Shown: positions 17,750 through 26,099 of the stretch, piece after piece
Numbering within the stretch: position 1 is the first letter of the stretch
How the letters are laid out: each line of letters starts with the position of its first letter
NCBI RefSeq assembly: GCF_927798115.1
Contig: NZ_CAKMMG010000011.1
Span: 62,001-126,000, forward strand
DNA length: 64,000 bases
Reading direction: 5' to 3'
From: Paenibacillus auburnensis
GTDB taxonomy: Bacteria; Bacillota; Bacilli; Paenibacillales; Paenibacillaceae
Translations under genes and position numbers: made by a program
The notes under the pieces: generated by a model
The model's input: the letters and a program-made list of their open reading frames with translations, nothing else
Databases searched by the model: none
Told to the model about the DNA's origin: nothing

Positions 17750-18418
17750 ATGAATGAGATTAACAATGAAGAGTCAGTCGGATCTAAATTAGCTGACAAA
17801 GTAGCGGAAAAACCAGCGAAAACATTAGGCCGTAAACGCGATCACACGCGGGATGCTGAAATCCTGGAAGCGACAATCGACATTCTCGCCGAAGCCGGTT
17901 TTGATGGAATGACAATGGACATGGTCGCAGCTAGAGCGAAGGCCGGGAAGGCGACAATGTATCGCCGCTGGTCCTCCAAGGCAGAGTTAGTCCGCGATGC
18001 CTTGACCTGGATGAATCGAAATCATCTTGAGCTTGACCTCCTGCCCGATACGGGAACCTTGCGCAATGATCTGCTCGCGCTATTGAAGCCGCAATCGATC
18101 GAAGAAGGTGAACGCAAACTTCGAGTACTCGCAGGCCTGGGCTCCTTTTTTTCGCAGAATCCGGAATTGGTTAACGGAGGGATTTTCGAACCGTGGGCTG
18201 TAGTGAATAGTGAGCTCATGCACCGGGCCGCCAGCCGCGGTGAAATCTCCACCCAAGCGGACATTGAGATGGCTTGCCAGGTTATTACTTCAATGGCTTC
18301 TTATCGCGGACTCGTACAGCGCAAAACATTCGACAAGCATTTCTACACTTCGCTAATCGACGTTGTCTTACTCCCTGCCCTCAAAAATCCGATAACGTCT
18401 CCAAATGAAATGGAATAA
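17750..18418 (+). CDS. TetR/AcrR family transcriptional regulator
   Basis: A 222-residue repressor. After a polar tail of about 30 residues with many Lys, the helix-turn-helix runs from about residue 35 to 80 (ILAEAGFDGMTMDMVAARA, KATMYRRWSSKAELV). The C-terminal domain resembles the TetR_C_11 group (LRVLAGLGSFFSQNPEL). AAAGGGG lies 9 bases before the ATG. It is divergent from the SDR gene and probably represses both through the AGTTCCGGAACT palindrome. It is not closely similar to the TetR protein at 15469. Confidence 0.88.
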   Translation: MNEINNEESVGSKLADKVAEKPAKTLGRKRDHTRDAEILEATIDILAEAGFDGMTMDMVAARAKAGKATMYRRWSSKAELVRDALTWMNRNHLELDLLPDTGTLRNDLLALLKPQSIEEGERKLRVLAGLGSFFSQNPELVNGGIFEPWAVVNSELMHRAASRGEISTQADIEMACQVITSMASYRGLVQRKTFDKHFYTSLIDVVLLPALKNPITSPNEME

Positions 18419-18600
18419 GGAAGGCGACCTTTTGCTTGTGAAGTTATCTCTGTAGAGCAAGGCTGGAGCTTTTCGATTTGTGATTTTTATCATTATGCTG
18501 AAACATTACTGAAGCGCCCTGCGTTTAGAATGGTGTCAAGCGTGCCACAGAAGACTAAAAGAAAGCGGCAGTGCTATCATTAAAGACAGGGGAGTGCAGA

Positions 18601-19131
18601 ATGGTGAAATTTTTAAAATGGCCGGGTATGCTCTTGCTGATTGCAGCTTTGATGATTACGGGTTGTTCCAGCAAAACAGACTCCGAACCGGTGAATACTT
18701 CTACAGAATCCAAGGAAATCAAGCCTTTAAACAAAGAGGGAGCCATCACACTGATCTCACAAGCGATCGAGATGAGTAACACGTTGTTCGCGGAGAAGCC
18801 GATGCTAACCACAGAAGAAATTTATAAGCACTATGACCCGCTTTTCAACCGCAATTATGTGGATCAGATCGTGCTAAAGGGTGGCAACCTCAAGGAAAAT
18901 GACGGAACGTGGGCGTATGCTCATGAGGGTGGTGAGCTGTTGGAGGGGACGTTTATCAATAGTCTTACTGAAGACAGTGTGAGCAGCGAAAACGCAAAGG
19001 ACGGTAAGACGGTCACGGTAACTAATGTGGTCGGTGATGGCCTGTATGCTCCGCACCATGAAATCATCACTTTGGTTTACACGAATGCGGGCTGGAAAAT
19101 TGATAATCTGGTTTGGGAAAAAGCGAAATAA
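18601..19131 (+). CDS. Lipoprotein, possibly IseA/YoeB-like
   Basis: A 176-residue exported lipoprotein: basic start MVKFLK, hydrophobic core and lipobox MITGC near residue 21, then a Ser/Thr-rich linker. The mature part (IYKHYDPLFNRNYVDQIV, EGTFINSLTEDSV, EIITLVYTNAGWKIDNL) resembles the layout of the IseA family of D,L-endopeptidase inhibitors, but I cannot confirm this from memory. ATG 18601 has GGGGAG. It is a monocistronic gene with its own terminator. Treat the family assignment as a suggestion only. Confidence 0.75.
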   Translation: MVKFLKWPGMLLLIAALMITGCSSKTDSEPVNTSTESKEIKPLNKEGAITLISQAIEMSNTLFAEKPMLTTEEIYKHYDPLFNRNYVDQIVLKGGNLKENDGTWAYAHEGGELLEGTFINSLTEDSVSSENAKDGKTVTVTNVVGDGLYAPHHEIITLVYTNAGWKIDNLVWEKAK

Positions 19132-19136
19132 CGCAT

Positions 19137-19178
19137 AAACCGTCAGGGTGCACGAAAGTGTCATCCATGACGGTTTTC
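19137..19178 (+). terminator. Terminator after the lipoprotein gene
   Basis: AAACCGTCA pairs with TGACGGTTT across a 22-base loop, followed by TCTTT. Confidence 0.7.
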
Positions 19179-19304
19179 TTTGTTACAATTATGATTCCGG
19201 GCCGCTCAAAGTAGCTAATTTGTAAGGCAGTAATGTCCACCATTTGGATCAGTACGACCGGTATGTGCTTCAGCCAAAACAGAAAGATGAAAGGGTGAGG
19301 ATTC

Positions 19305-19937
19305 ATGGAAGTAAATGTGTTAGAGCGTTTACCAGACCCAATAACCTTAAAAAAGCTAATGAAAATCCAAGCGTCATTAAATATTATTCTTTGTCAAGAT
19401 GAATGGCTTCGTTACCATAGCTTTGTTCAAGATTGGGAGGAGGGAGTTTGTCTGGCGAAAATAGATAATGGAGCGGGTGACCATCTAATTATTTTGTTTT
19501 CCCCTGAAGGCTCCATAATTAAAGGTTTCGATCATGAATCTGAATTAAGCCCCTATGCGCAAGATGAACATAAAGTATTGCAAGGGATTTATGACGATGT
19601 TCCAAAGGAATTATTATCTTTGCTTGAAGATGATGCCATTGTAAAAGACGATGTGACGTTTTGTATTTGGCGTAAAAACAGTGACATCAACTGGCATAAG
19701 GGAAAAGTTGATATTCCAGAAGGTGAAAGCGATGGTTCTGATTTTTTAGTGGGCTGTATATTCCTTACACCAGAGGATTTTGTAGAATTTGCAATAGGTT
19801 ATTTTGAATTATCACCATCATTAGATGTTGTTGCAAAAATTTACGATGATTCCCCCATTACGGAAGAGATGATCAATATCCTAAATCCCAACTGTGATGT
19901 AAAGAAAGTTCTTCAAGAATTAGAGTTATTACGCTAA
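19305..19937 (+). CDS. Hypothetical protein
   Basis: A 210-residue acidic soluble protein that I do not recognise. No signal peptide, membrane segment or metal motif is visible. Features: a short GDHLIILFSPEGSIIKGFDHESE stretch (written only to locate residues about 58-80), a Trp/Cys-bearing centre (TFCIWRKN) and an acidic C-terminus. The style recalls stand-alone immunity or SUKH-like proteins of Bacillales, but there is no toxin gene beside it. It is AT-rich relative to the sugar cluster, in an accessory stretch. Confidence 0.7.
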   Translation: MEVNVLERLPDPITLKKLMKIQASLNIILCQDEWLRYHSFVQDWEEGVCLAKIDNGAGDHLIILFSPEGSIIKGFDHESELSPYAQDEHKVLQGIYDDVPKELLSLLEDDAIVKDDVTFCIWRKNSDINWHKGKVDIPEGESDGSDFLVGCIFLTPEDFVEFAIGYFELSPSLDVVAKIYDDSPITEEMINILNPNCDVKKVLQELELLR

Positions 19938-20001
19938 AGGGGTTAGGGTAGGTAAGGGGAAGAATCGTTCCATGTAGAAGCAGGCTTGCTACGAAAATTC
20001 T

Positions 20002-20100
20002 GTGCAGAAACACCATAAACCTAAAGTTACAGGCGGCATATTGCGCGAAGAAAGCCTGAAGATATTGTCAAACTATTTCCCGCAAAACAAAAAGGGCTAG
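20002..20100 (+). other. Short open frame, possible gene remnant
   Basis: A 32-codon frame from GTG 20002 reads MQKHHKPKVTGGILREESL and on to a TAG at 20098. It has protein-like composition but no ribosome site, and the frame is closed at 19975. It may be the end of a decayed gene. The rest of the 277-base gap shows nothing. Confidence 0.25.
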
Positions 20101-20214
20101 ACACTCCTAAACTTCTATTTCTTCATAAAAGATAAATAAAGTGTGCCTGGTTTTAAGTGTAAAACGGGTTGTGGCAGCAAGTTCGGACGTGCGTACCCCA
20201 CAAAGGAGTTAACC

Positions 20215-21153
20215 ATGTCAAAACAACGTAAAAGTATTTTTATCATAACCATGCTCTATACACTCTTAATTCTTTATTTTTTATTTTTCGCATTCGGTAG
20301 AGTGGGTGCCGCAGAGCGAACGGCTGGCTACACCTTTATTTTTTTACCAGATAGTTTCTTTAAATTGCCTAATATATCTGATCTTCTACACCCTACCCTC
20401 ATGGATTTAGTTGGATTTGGAAATATCATAGCTTTCATCCCTTACGGTATATTGATTCAATTGTTATATCGGGCTACCTTTCTTCGATTCATTACAACGT
20501 TCTTTTTTTCGATTATCGTAATGGAAACCATACAGGCCCTTTCGTTTCTGGGCAGCTTCGATGTTAACGATGCCATTCAAAATACATTAGGCGCAGCAGT
20601 CGGTTTTGGGGCATATAAGCTTGGTGCTCGTTCAAAAAACAATTGGCGCAATTTTTGGATAACCGCCATTTCCGCTATGGTTCTTTTTTTAGGGGTATGG
20701 GGATTGTGCGGGATTGTAGATAAAGCGTTCACCAAAGAAGAAGGTCCCTTTGTGGCAATAAACGAATTGATGGACAGCTCCGGAAATTCATCAACTGGAA
20801 AAAATCTGAATAGCTTTGAAATAAGCGCCCAAAAGGTAAAACCCCGCTATAATATGTATGGCGTTGCAGGTGGGGATCTAGAAACGTTTACGTATTCGTG
20901 TAAGGAGAAGGTTTTTTTCTCCTTGTATTATGGAATACCTGAACCAACCGATTATTCCGGAAGCATCCGTGTTTCCGTAGATGGACGCGAGGTATTGACC
21001 AGTTCAGGAGAAATTCAACGCAGTGATCCAGAACTATTTCCGGCGGTGTTTGAGATTCCTGTCGAGGCTGGGAGCGAGCTCAAGATAACCATTAAGGGGG
21101 ACGAAAAAATATGGGATGTTGGGTATACGGAAATGAAATACTTTTGGAACTGA
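20215..21153 (+). CDS. VanZ family membrane protein with extracytoplasmic C-terminal domain
   Basis: 312 residues. Residues about 5-165 carry membrane segments with VanZ features (DLVGFGNIIAFIPYGILI, ETIQALSFLGSFDVNDAIQN, GAAVGFGAY), and a last transmembrane helix near residue 150. The remaining 140 residues look like an external beta-sandwich (NSFEISAQKVK, SLYYGIPEPTDYSGSIRVSVDG), similar in style to NPCBM-type carbohydrate-binding folds. VanZ relatives can confer low-level teicoplanin resistance; the role here is unknown. ATG 20215 with AAGGAG is preferred over an upstream in-frame ATG without a site. Confidence 0.85.
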   Translation: MSKQRKSIFIITMLYTLLILYFLFFAFGRVGAAERTAGYTFIFLPDSFFKLPNISDLLHPTLMDLVGFGNIIAFIPYGILIQLLYRATFLRFITTFFFSIIVMETIQALSFLGSFDVNDAIQNTLGAAVGFGAYKLGARSKNNWRNFWITAISAMVLFLGVWGLCGIVDKAFTKEEGPFVAINELMDSSGNSSTGKNLNSFEISAQKVKPRYNMYGVAGGDLETFTYSCKEKVFFSLYYGIPEPTDYSGSIRVSVDGREVLTSSGEIQRSDPELFPAVFEIPVEAGSELKITIKGDEKIWDVGYTEMKYFWN

Positions 21154-21198
21154 GTGCATGCTGATAATAATCCGGAAAGCAAACAGAATGTAAAACAG

Positions 21199-21224
21199 AA
21201 AGGAGCAGCTGTAGCTGCTCCTTT
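21199..21224 (+). terminator. Hairpin after vanZ-like gene
   Basis: A perfect 11-bp stem, AAAGGAGCAGC with loop TGTA. The T tract is short, so termination may be partial. Confidence 0.65.
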
Positions 21225-21300
21225 GACTTGCTTATGAAAATTCTTGCACACTATATGATATTGAACCACAAATTGAGCTCCCGCTCGCTTCAACTGTCCG

Positions 21301-21705
21301 TCAATGCCTGCCGCTGAACCGTTTGATCGCTTCCTCGGTCACCGGCGTGAAGAGATTAATCAGATTGCCGTCGGGATCGCGAAACAGTACAGCACGGTTC
21401 CCCCATGGCATGGTGATGGGTTCCTGTACCCACTTGTCAACAAACGGCTTCAAGCGCTCGTATTCGGCATCGACATCGTGGACGTGGAACTCTAGGATGA
21501 GACTGTGATTGTTGCCCGCCACAGGCGTACTAATACCGGACAGCTGCACCGTCTGGGAGTGGCCGATCGCCAGGGTACACCCCGGCAAAACGAATTCGGC
21601 AAAGACGGGCGCTGGGCGTTCCGCTGAAATACCTATGACTTTCTCATAGAACTCGACCAGACGGTCCACGTCGTCAGTAATGATGCGTACAGAAGCAAAG
21701 TGCAT
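21301..21705 (-). CDS. VOC family (glyoxalase/bleomycin-resistance-like) protein
   Basis: A 134-residue single-domain vicinal oxygen chelate protein, expected to form a dimer around a divalent metal. MHFASVRIITDDVDRLVEFYEKV at the start, NHSLILEFHVHDVD in the middle and AVLFRDPDGNLINLF near the end are typical. It is close to the subgroup annotated only as VOC family protein; the substrate is unknown. AAGGAG lies 8-9 bases before the ATG. It is a single gene between hairpins. Confidence 0.88.
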   Translation of the reverse strand: MHFASVRIITDDVDRLVEFYEKVIGISAERPAPVFAEFVLPGCTLAIGHSQTVQLSGISTPVAGNNHSLILEFHVHDVDAEYERLKPFVDKWVQEPITMPWGNRAVLFRDPDGNLINLFTPVTEEAIKRFSGRH

Positions 21706-21744
21706 GTTTTTCCCACTCCTTTATATTTACATACTTCGATTATA

Positions 21745-21784
21745 AAAAAACGCTACTGACAACGTTATGTCAGTAGCGTTTTCA
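21745..21784. terminator. Strong perfect hairpin upstream of the VOC gene
   Basis: AAAACGCTACTGACA, a 6-base loop, then the exact reverse complement TGTCAGTAGCGTTTT. On the minus strand it ends in seven T residues and reads as a terminator, although the nearest upstream gene already has one at 21880-21927. Confidence 0.65.
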
Positions 21785-21879
21785 TGTTTTTAGACTTATT
21801 CCGATTCAGAGTTGTTGGCGGATGAGCGGGTCACCGGGACGTGGTGGAAGCACAGCTCTATGCATGAAGTAACGCTAAA

Positions 21880-21927
21880 AAAGAGATGTTCTGTGGGCTG
21901 GATATGCGGCCTGTAGAACATCTCTTT
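21880..21927 (-). terminator. Terminator after the first LLM gene
   Basis: On the minus strand AAAGAGATGTTCT pairs with AGAACATCTCTTT, followed by a TTTTTT tract. Confidence 0.75.
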
Positions 21928-21946
21928 GGTTCGTCATTAATAATGC

Positions 21947-22987
21947 TTAACCCCGGGCTAGCTCTTGGCGTACGATCGGAGCCACCTTGGTGCCCAGCAG
22001 CTCAATGGCGCGCAGGACCTCACGGTGCGGCATGGTGCCGACGTTGACATGCAGGAAGAAGCGGGTCACGCCGAGATTTTTATGCAGCAAAATAATTTTC
22101 TCTGCCACATATTCCGAATCGCCGACATACAGCGCGCCGCGCAGGCTGCGGGCATCATCGTAAGTGGCACGGTTGTAAGTCTGGCCCCAGCCGCGTTCGC
22201 GTCCGATGACATTCATCTGGGCCTGTGTCGAAGGGTAGAACAAGGCAGCAGCCTGCTCTGTGGTTTCTCCGACAAAGCCGTGGGAATGGGTCGCGATCTG
22301 CAGCTTATCAGGGTTATGCCCGGCCGAGGCAGCAGCCTCCTTGTACAGCTTAACCAGCGGAGCGAAGCGTTCCGGCATTCCGCCAATGATGGCGAAGGCA
22401 ACCGGAAGGCCCAGCGTACCGGCGCGGATCGCCGACTCGGGATTTCCGCCTGTCGCAATCCACACCGGTAGCGGGTCCTGCACAGCCCGCGGGTAAACCG
22501 GCAGGTTATCGATCGCAGGACGGTGGCCTCCGCGCCAGGTGACCTTCTCGGAGGCGCGGATCGCCAGAAGCAGCTCCAGCTTTTCTTCGAACAATTCGTT
22601 ATAATCGTCCAGGCTGTAGCCGAACAGCGGGAAGGATTCAATAAAGGAACCGCGTCCTGCCATAATCTCCGCCCGGCCGTTCGAGATACCGTCAAGGGTG
22701 GAGAACGCCTGATAGACCCGGACCGGATCATCCGAGGACAGTACCGTGACGGCACTAGTAAGCCGGATGTTCTTGGTCATTGCCGCTGCTGCAGCCAGTA
22801 CCACGGCAGGCGCACTACCGGCATAATCCGCACGGTGATGCTCTCCTATCCCATATACGTCCAGCCCGACCTGGTCGGCAAGTACGATCTCCTCTACCGC
22901 TTCACGCAGTCTTTCGGCATGGCTGATTACCTTGCCGGTCACCGGGTCCGGTGTAGTTTCCAAAAATGTGCTGATTCCAATCTCCAT
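21947..22987 (-). CDS. LLM class flavin-dependent oxidoreductase
   Basis: A 346-residue luciferase-like monooxygenase using FMNH2. Family signatures are DVYGIGEHHRADY (near residue 45), RLTSAVTVLSSDDPVRVYQ, STLDGISNGRAEIMAGRGS and PVWIATGGNPESA. It is a paralogue of the protein at 42327-43427. Two ATGs lie close together; ATG 22987 has GGAGG at 9-base spacing and is preferred over 22993, only 3 bases from it. A -35 TTGAGA and -10 TAGTAT with 17-base spacing precede it. It is not in a sulfonate operon, so SsuD function is not implied. Confidence 0.9.
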   Translation of the reverse strand: MEIGISTFLETTPDPVTGKVISHAERLREAVEEIVLADQVGLDVYGIGEHHRADYAGSAPAVVLAAAAAMTKNIRLTSAVTVLSSDDPVRVYQAFSTLDGISNGRAEIMAGRGSFIESFPLFGYSLDDYNELFEEKLELLLAIRASEKVTWRGGHRPAIDNLPVYPRAVQDPLPVWIATGGNPESAIRAGTLGLPVAFAIIGGMPERFAPLVKLYKEAAASAGHNPDKLQIATHSHGFVGETTEQAAALFYPSTQAQMNVIGRERGWGQTYNRATYDDARSLRGALYVGDSEYVAEKIILLHKNLGVTRFFLHVNVGTMPHREVLRAIELLGTKVAPIVRQELARG

Positions 22988-23184
22988 CTTCATCCGCCTC
23001 CTTCTTCATAAATCTATACTACTATATTTTTTACTGTTTCTCAACTTTAGTAAGTGAAATGAGTGGTCTTTAATTAGAGTTATAGGAGAATGCGCCAATT
23101 TGGAACACTTGGACCGATTGGCCGTTACTGGCCTTCACCTTGGGACATAGCTTATTGTATTACGAACGAAAGCGGTGATCAGGA

Positions 23185-24450
23185 GTGGAGAATGGAGCAG
23201 GAAATACGGCGGGCGCTGCAGCCGCTCATGCGGAGGGCTATTCTACACAAGCCAGCGGGGAGAGCGCCCATGCCGAAGGCAGCACTACGATTGCCAGCGG
23301 CAGTGCGGCGCATGCCGAAGGGCATCTTACACAGGCAACGAACGATACGGCCCATGCGGAAGGCACTGCGACGGCCGCCAGCGGAGAGGCATCTCATGCC
23401 GAAGGATATTTAACCCAAGCAACCGGCAATAGTACGCATGCCGAAGGAGCATTGACGCTGGCAGCCGGAGCGGAGGCTCACGCCGAAGGCAATAGCACCC
23501 GGGCTTTGGGCGATCATTCGCATGCGGAAGGGCATAGCACGACCGCAAGCGGCACAGCCGCTCATGCGGAAGGGGCAAACTCAGTGGCCGGCGGCGCGTT
23601 CTCCCATGCGGAAGGTGTAAGCAGCGTCTCCAGCGGGGCATATGCCCATGCAGAGGGCGCGGGCACCACTGCCGATGGCCAGGCTTCCCACGCAGAGGGA
23701 TTCATGACCCAGGCCTTTGGGGCGAATTCCCATGCCGAAGGTGAGAACACGATGGTTATGCCGGTTCATGCAGGTGCGCATATTATGGGCCGGAACGGTT
23801 CCACCCGGTTTGCCTACTCCTGGCATCTGGCGAACGGGCTGACGGTGGGACCTAGCCTTAATTCTGCAGTGATCGAAGGAGCAACCGGCAATTTGTATTT
23901 GGATGGTACAGTCATTTCCCCGGCAGCGGCCGATTATGCGGAGATGTTCGAAACGGCTGACGGCCTGGCGCTGGAGCCGGGATATTTCGTTACCTTTGAC
24001 GGTGCCGGCGAGAAGATCCGCAAGGCCGCCTCCGGGGATTCCTATATTCTCGGTGTAGTGAGTGCAAGACCGGCAATCCTGGCGGATTCAAGCGATCTGC
24101 GTTGGCATAAGCTTTTTGTAACGGATGAGTGGGACCGGATTCTATATCAGGAGGTGGAGGTTCCGGAGGTCAGAGATCCGGAGGGCAACGTGCTCCGCAC
24201 GGCTACAACCAAAACAGAGCCGGTCTTAAATCCCGACTGGAACGCTTCACAGTCCTATATCCCGCGTATCGAAAGAGAGGAATGGGTCGCGGTAGGCATC
24301 CTCGGCAAACTGCTTGTCCGCGATGACGGCACCTGCCAGCCGGGAAGCTACTGCATGCCGAATGATGATGGAATTGCGACTGCCGCCCCAGCCGGATATC
24401 GTGTATTGAACAGGACACGCGATGACCAGATCCGTATTTTTGTGAGATGA
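23185..24450 (+). CDS. AHAEG-repeat protein with C-terminal peptidase G2 (autocleaving) domain
   Basis: 421 residues. Residues 14-186 are 13 tandem 14-residue AHAEG repeats like the YadA/phage appendage beta-helix. Residues about 245-421 match the peptidase G2 IMC autoproteolytic domain of phi29-type pre-neck appendages (DYAEMFETADG, LEPGYFVTFDG, SYILGVVSARPA, LRWHKLFVTDEW). Expected behaviour is trimerisation and self-cleavage. No signal peptide. The only usable start is GTG 23185; its ribosome site is unusual, GGTGATC at 23174-23180, the 3' half of the full anti-16S match. A well-placed ATG at 23192 is in another frame that closes at 23413. No phage genes flank it. Confidence 0.85.
   Translation: MENGAGNTAGAAAAHAEGYSTQASGESAHAEGSTTIASGSAAHAEGHLTQATNDTAHAEGTATAASGEASHAEGYLTQATGNSTHAEGALTLAAGAEAHAEGNSTRALGDHSHAEGHSTTASGTAAHAEGANSVAGGAFSHAEGVSSVSSGAYAHAEGAGTTADGQASHAEGFMTQAFGANSHAEGENTMVMPVHAGAHIMGRNGSTRFAYSWHLANGLTVGPSLNSAVIEGATGNLYLDGTVISPAAADYAEMFETADGLALEPGYFVTFDGAGEKIRKAASGDSYILGVVSARPAILADSSDLRWHKLFVTDEWDRILYQEVEVPEVRDPEGNVLRTATTKTEPVLNPDWNASQSYIPRIEREEWVAVGILGKLLVRDDGTCQPGSYCMPNDDGIATAAPAGYRVLNRTRDDQIRIFVR
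23224..23742 (+). repeat. 13 tandem 42-bp units encoding AHAEG repeats
   Basis: The unit is [AST]HAEG followed by nine variable residues. It is strictly 14 residues in every copy; DNA identity is held mainly at the CATGC[CG]GAAGG core, so copies diverged under protein selection. Confidence 0.92.
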
Positions 24451-24527
24451 CCTGAAGTACTGTGCAGATCTGTAGAGTGGGACGATCTCCAGTGCTTATG
24501 ATAGAAGAATGAAGTGACCCAAAGGCG

Positions 24528-24574
24528 AAAGCCGGGCAATCCCGGATCCTGGATCCGTGGCTGCCCGGCTTTGT
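24528..24574. terminator. Long hairpin, terminator for both sides
   Basis: AAAGCCGGGCA and TGCCCGGCTTT enclose a second stem, CGGATCC/GGATCCG. It lies between the peptidase G2 gene and the converging 26-residue peptide gene. Confidence 0.75.
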
Positions 24575-24583
24575 TGCGTGACG

Positions 24584-24664
24584 TCAGGATTTCCCCTTCT
24601 TGACGGCAAGCTGCACGATCATAATGACAAGAACAAGCAGTGCAATGAGCTGATCTGTACTCAT
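24584..24664 (-). CDS. 26-residue hydrophobic membrane peptide
   Basis: The frame starts at ATG 24664 with an excellent GGAGG 8 bases away. The product has one predicted membrane helix (QLIALLVLVIMIVQLAV) and a short basic tail KKGKS, followed by a strong terminator. Size and shape recall type I toxins or small membrane regulators, often annotated as holin-like toxins. No antitoxin RNA could be proven; a weak TTGACG on the opposite strand at 24600 is the only hint. It is not a fragment of a longer gene, since a 79-codon extension upstream has no start signal. Confidence 0.5.
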   Translation of the reverse strand: MSTDQLIALLVLVIMIVQLAVKKGKS

Positions 24665-24965
24665 GGTCCTTTCCTCCAATCCTGCTGCAGGATGGCTCAC
24701 TCGGACCGGCATCTCCTCTCCAGAAGCTGCTTGGAAGCTGCTTGGTTTCCCTAATTCAGAATATGAGACTCTACATGCCATTAGTACTTTACGGTGTAAA
24801 TAATTAATGCCGTTTTTACCCATGAACCGGTTGCTTCTTACGTAAGTTCGGGTTCCCGCGAAACTTTTGTTGCCTTATATGAGTCTATAAGATGGGAGCG
24901 TTGCAGGAAAAAAGTGACAAATGCTCAGAGGAAGCATTGAAGCTACATATAGAGGAGGTAAAGAT
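24665..24965. other. 301-base intergenic region
   Basis: It contains an exact tandem duplication of GAAGCTGCTTG (24723-24733 and 24734-24744) and the leader regions of the small peptide and the WG-repeat gene. No convincing promoter or coding frame was seen. Confidence 0.4.
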
Positions 24966-26078
24966 ATGAATAGGCTAAAAGGGTTTGGAATAATGCTGCT
25001 TATCTTCAGCCTTGCAGCTATGGCAGCGGGAACCGGCTGGGCAGCTGCAGCTCCGGCGGCAATACAAGTGTCAGGAACGCCGCTTGATTTCGAGACTGTG
25101 AAACCCATTAGTGATGCACAGTTTCATGACGGGCTGCTATTCGGCTTACAATCAAGCGGTAAGCTTGTCTATTACAATCACAACGGCCAACAGGCGTTTA
25201 TCCTTCCGGCAAATATAGTGCCGGTTACTGATTTTGCCGAACAGCGTGCCGTGGTGAGAAATACTGATACCGGTCTATTTGGATATATCAACACCAAAGG
25301 GAACGTAACGATCCCGTGCCAGTATGCTTCAGCTTGGGGCTTCTCGGGAGGGGTAGCTTATGTGAAACAAAACAATGCTGTGGGGGAAGCTCTAATTGAC
25401 CGGAAGGGCAACCTAGTAACTTCATTAACGGAACCATTCAGCACTGAATTCAATTTCTCGGATGGTCTTTCGATAGCTTATGAACCGAAGGGCAGCGGCC
25501 TGATCGGTTATATCAATAGAGCAGGCAAACTGGCAGTCCCCTATCATTATCTTTCTGGCTCCAGAGGATTTTCCGAAGGGCTGGCCCTTGTCCAGAATTT
25601 CGCAGGGCTTTATGGCTACATCGATACGTCCGGTAAAACAGTCATCCCGTTTAAATATACCTCCGGTGGCGATTTCTCGGAAGGGCTGGCAGCCGTACAG
25701 AATGCTAAGGGGAAATGGGGATTTATCAACCGGAAGGGGAAGGTGAAGATCCCTTTTAAGTATGCCAATACCGGTAATTTCAGCGAAGGGCTGGCCCATG
25801 TCTATAATGACAGCGGGAAGGTTGGCTTCATTAATACCAGAGGCAGGCTGGTGATCGGCTACCAGAAATACAACAGCGCGTTTTCTTTTAAAGAAGGCAT
25901 AGCCTTGGTCGGCATCAGCAATCCAGCTGACAATACCAAGGACAAGTACGGTTACATCAATACCAAAGGGGAACTATTGACTAAGCTTATTTACACGCGG
26001 GAATCCTCCTCCTTCAGCGGCGGCTATGCCGTGGGAGTGACGGATCTAGGCACTGGATATATTCTAAGTAAATTATAA
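24966..26078 (+). CDS. Exported WG-repeat protein
   Basis: 370 residues, with a signal peptide (MNRLKGFGIMLLIFSLAAMA, cleavage probably after GWA or AAA). The mature part consists of at least six WG/KWG-type beta repeats: FGYINTKGN, IGYINRAGK, YGYIDTSGK, WGFINRKGK, VGFINTRGR and YGYINTKGE, each followed by a [FC]SEGLA-like stretch. Such repeats form surface-exposed binding scaffolds of unknown ligand. ATG 24966 has GGAGGT. It is 21 bases ahead of the stalk-domain gene, so the two are probably co-transcribed and cell-surface located. Confidence 0.88.
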   Translation: MNRLKGFGIMLLIFSLAAMAAGTGWAAAAPAAIQVSGTPLDFETVKPISDAQFHDGLLFGLQSSGKLVYYNHNGQQAFILPANIVPVTDFAEQRAVVRNTDTGLFGYINTKGNVTIPCQYASAWGFSGGVAYVKQNNAVGEALIDRKGNLVTSLTEPFSTEFNFSDGLSIAYEPKGSGLIGYINRAGKLAVPYHYLSGSRGFSEGLALVQNFAGLYGYIDTSGKTVIPFKYTSGGDFSEGLAAVQNAKGKWGFINRKGKVKIPFKYANTGNFSEGLAHVYNDSGKVGFINTRGRLVIGYQKYNSAFSFKEGIALVGISNPADNTKDKYGYINTKGELLTKLIYTRESSSFSGGYAVGVTDLGTGYILSKL

Positions 26079-26099
26079 ATAGGAAGAAGGTACCCGCTA

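Noticed and set aside
21947..22987. Assignment of the LLM proteins as SsuD alkanesulfonate monooxygenases
   Set aside because: They are not in the sulfonate-type operon and resemble the general LLM subgroup; no SsuE is present.
23090..23413. Open frame MRQFGTLGPIGRYW... crossing the peptidase G2 start
   Set aside because: Its ATG is 1 base from the AGGAG, and the Arg/Pro/Lys-rich tail is the shadow of the AHAEG repeats in another frame.
23224..23742. Possible CRISPR-like array from the regular 42-bp period
   Set aside because: The repeats are in-frame protein-coding AHAEG units with no constant repeat/variable spacer structure and no cas genes.
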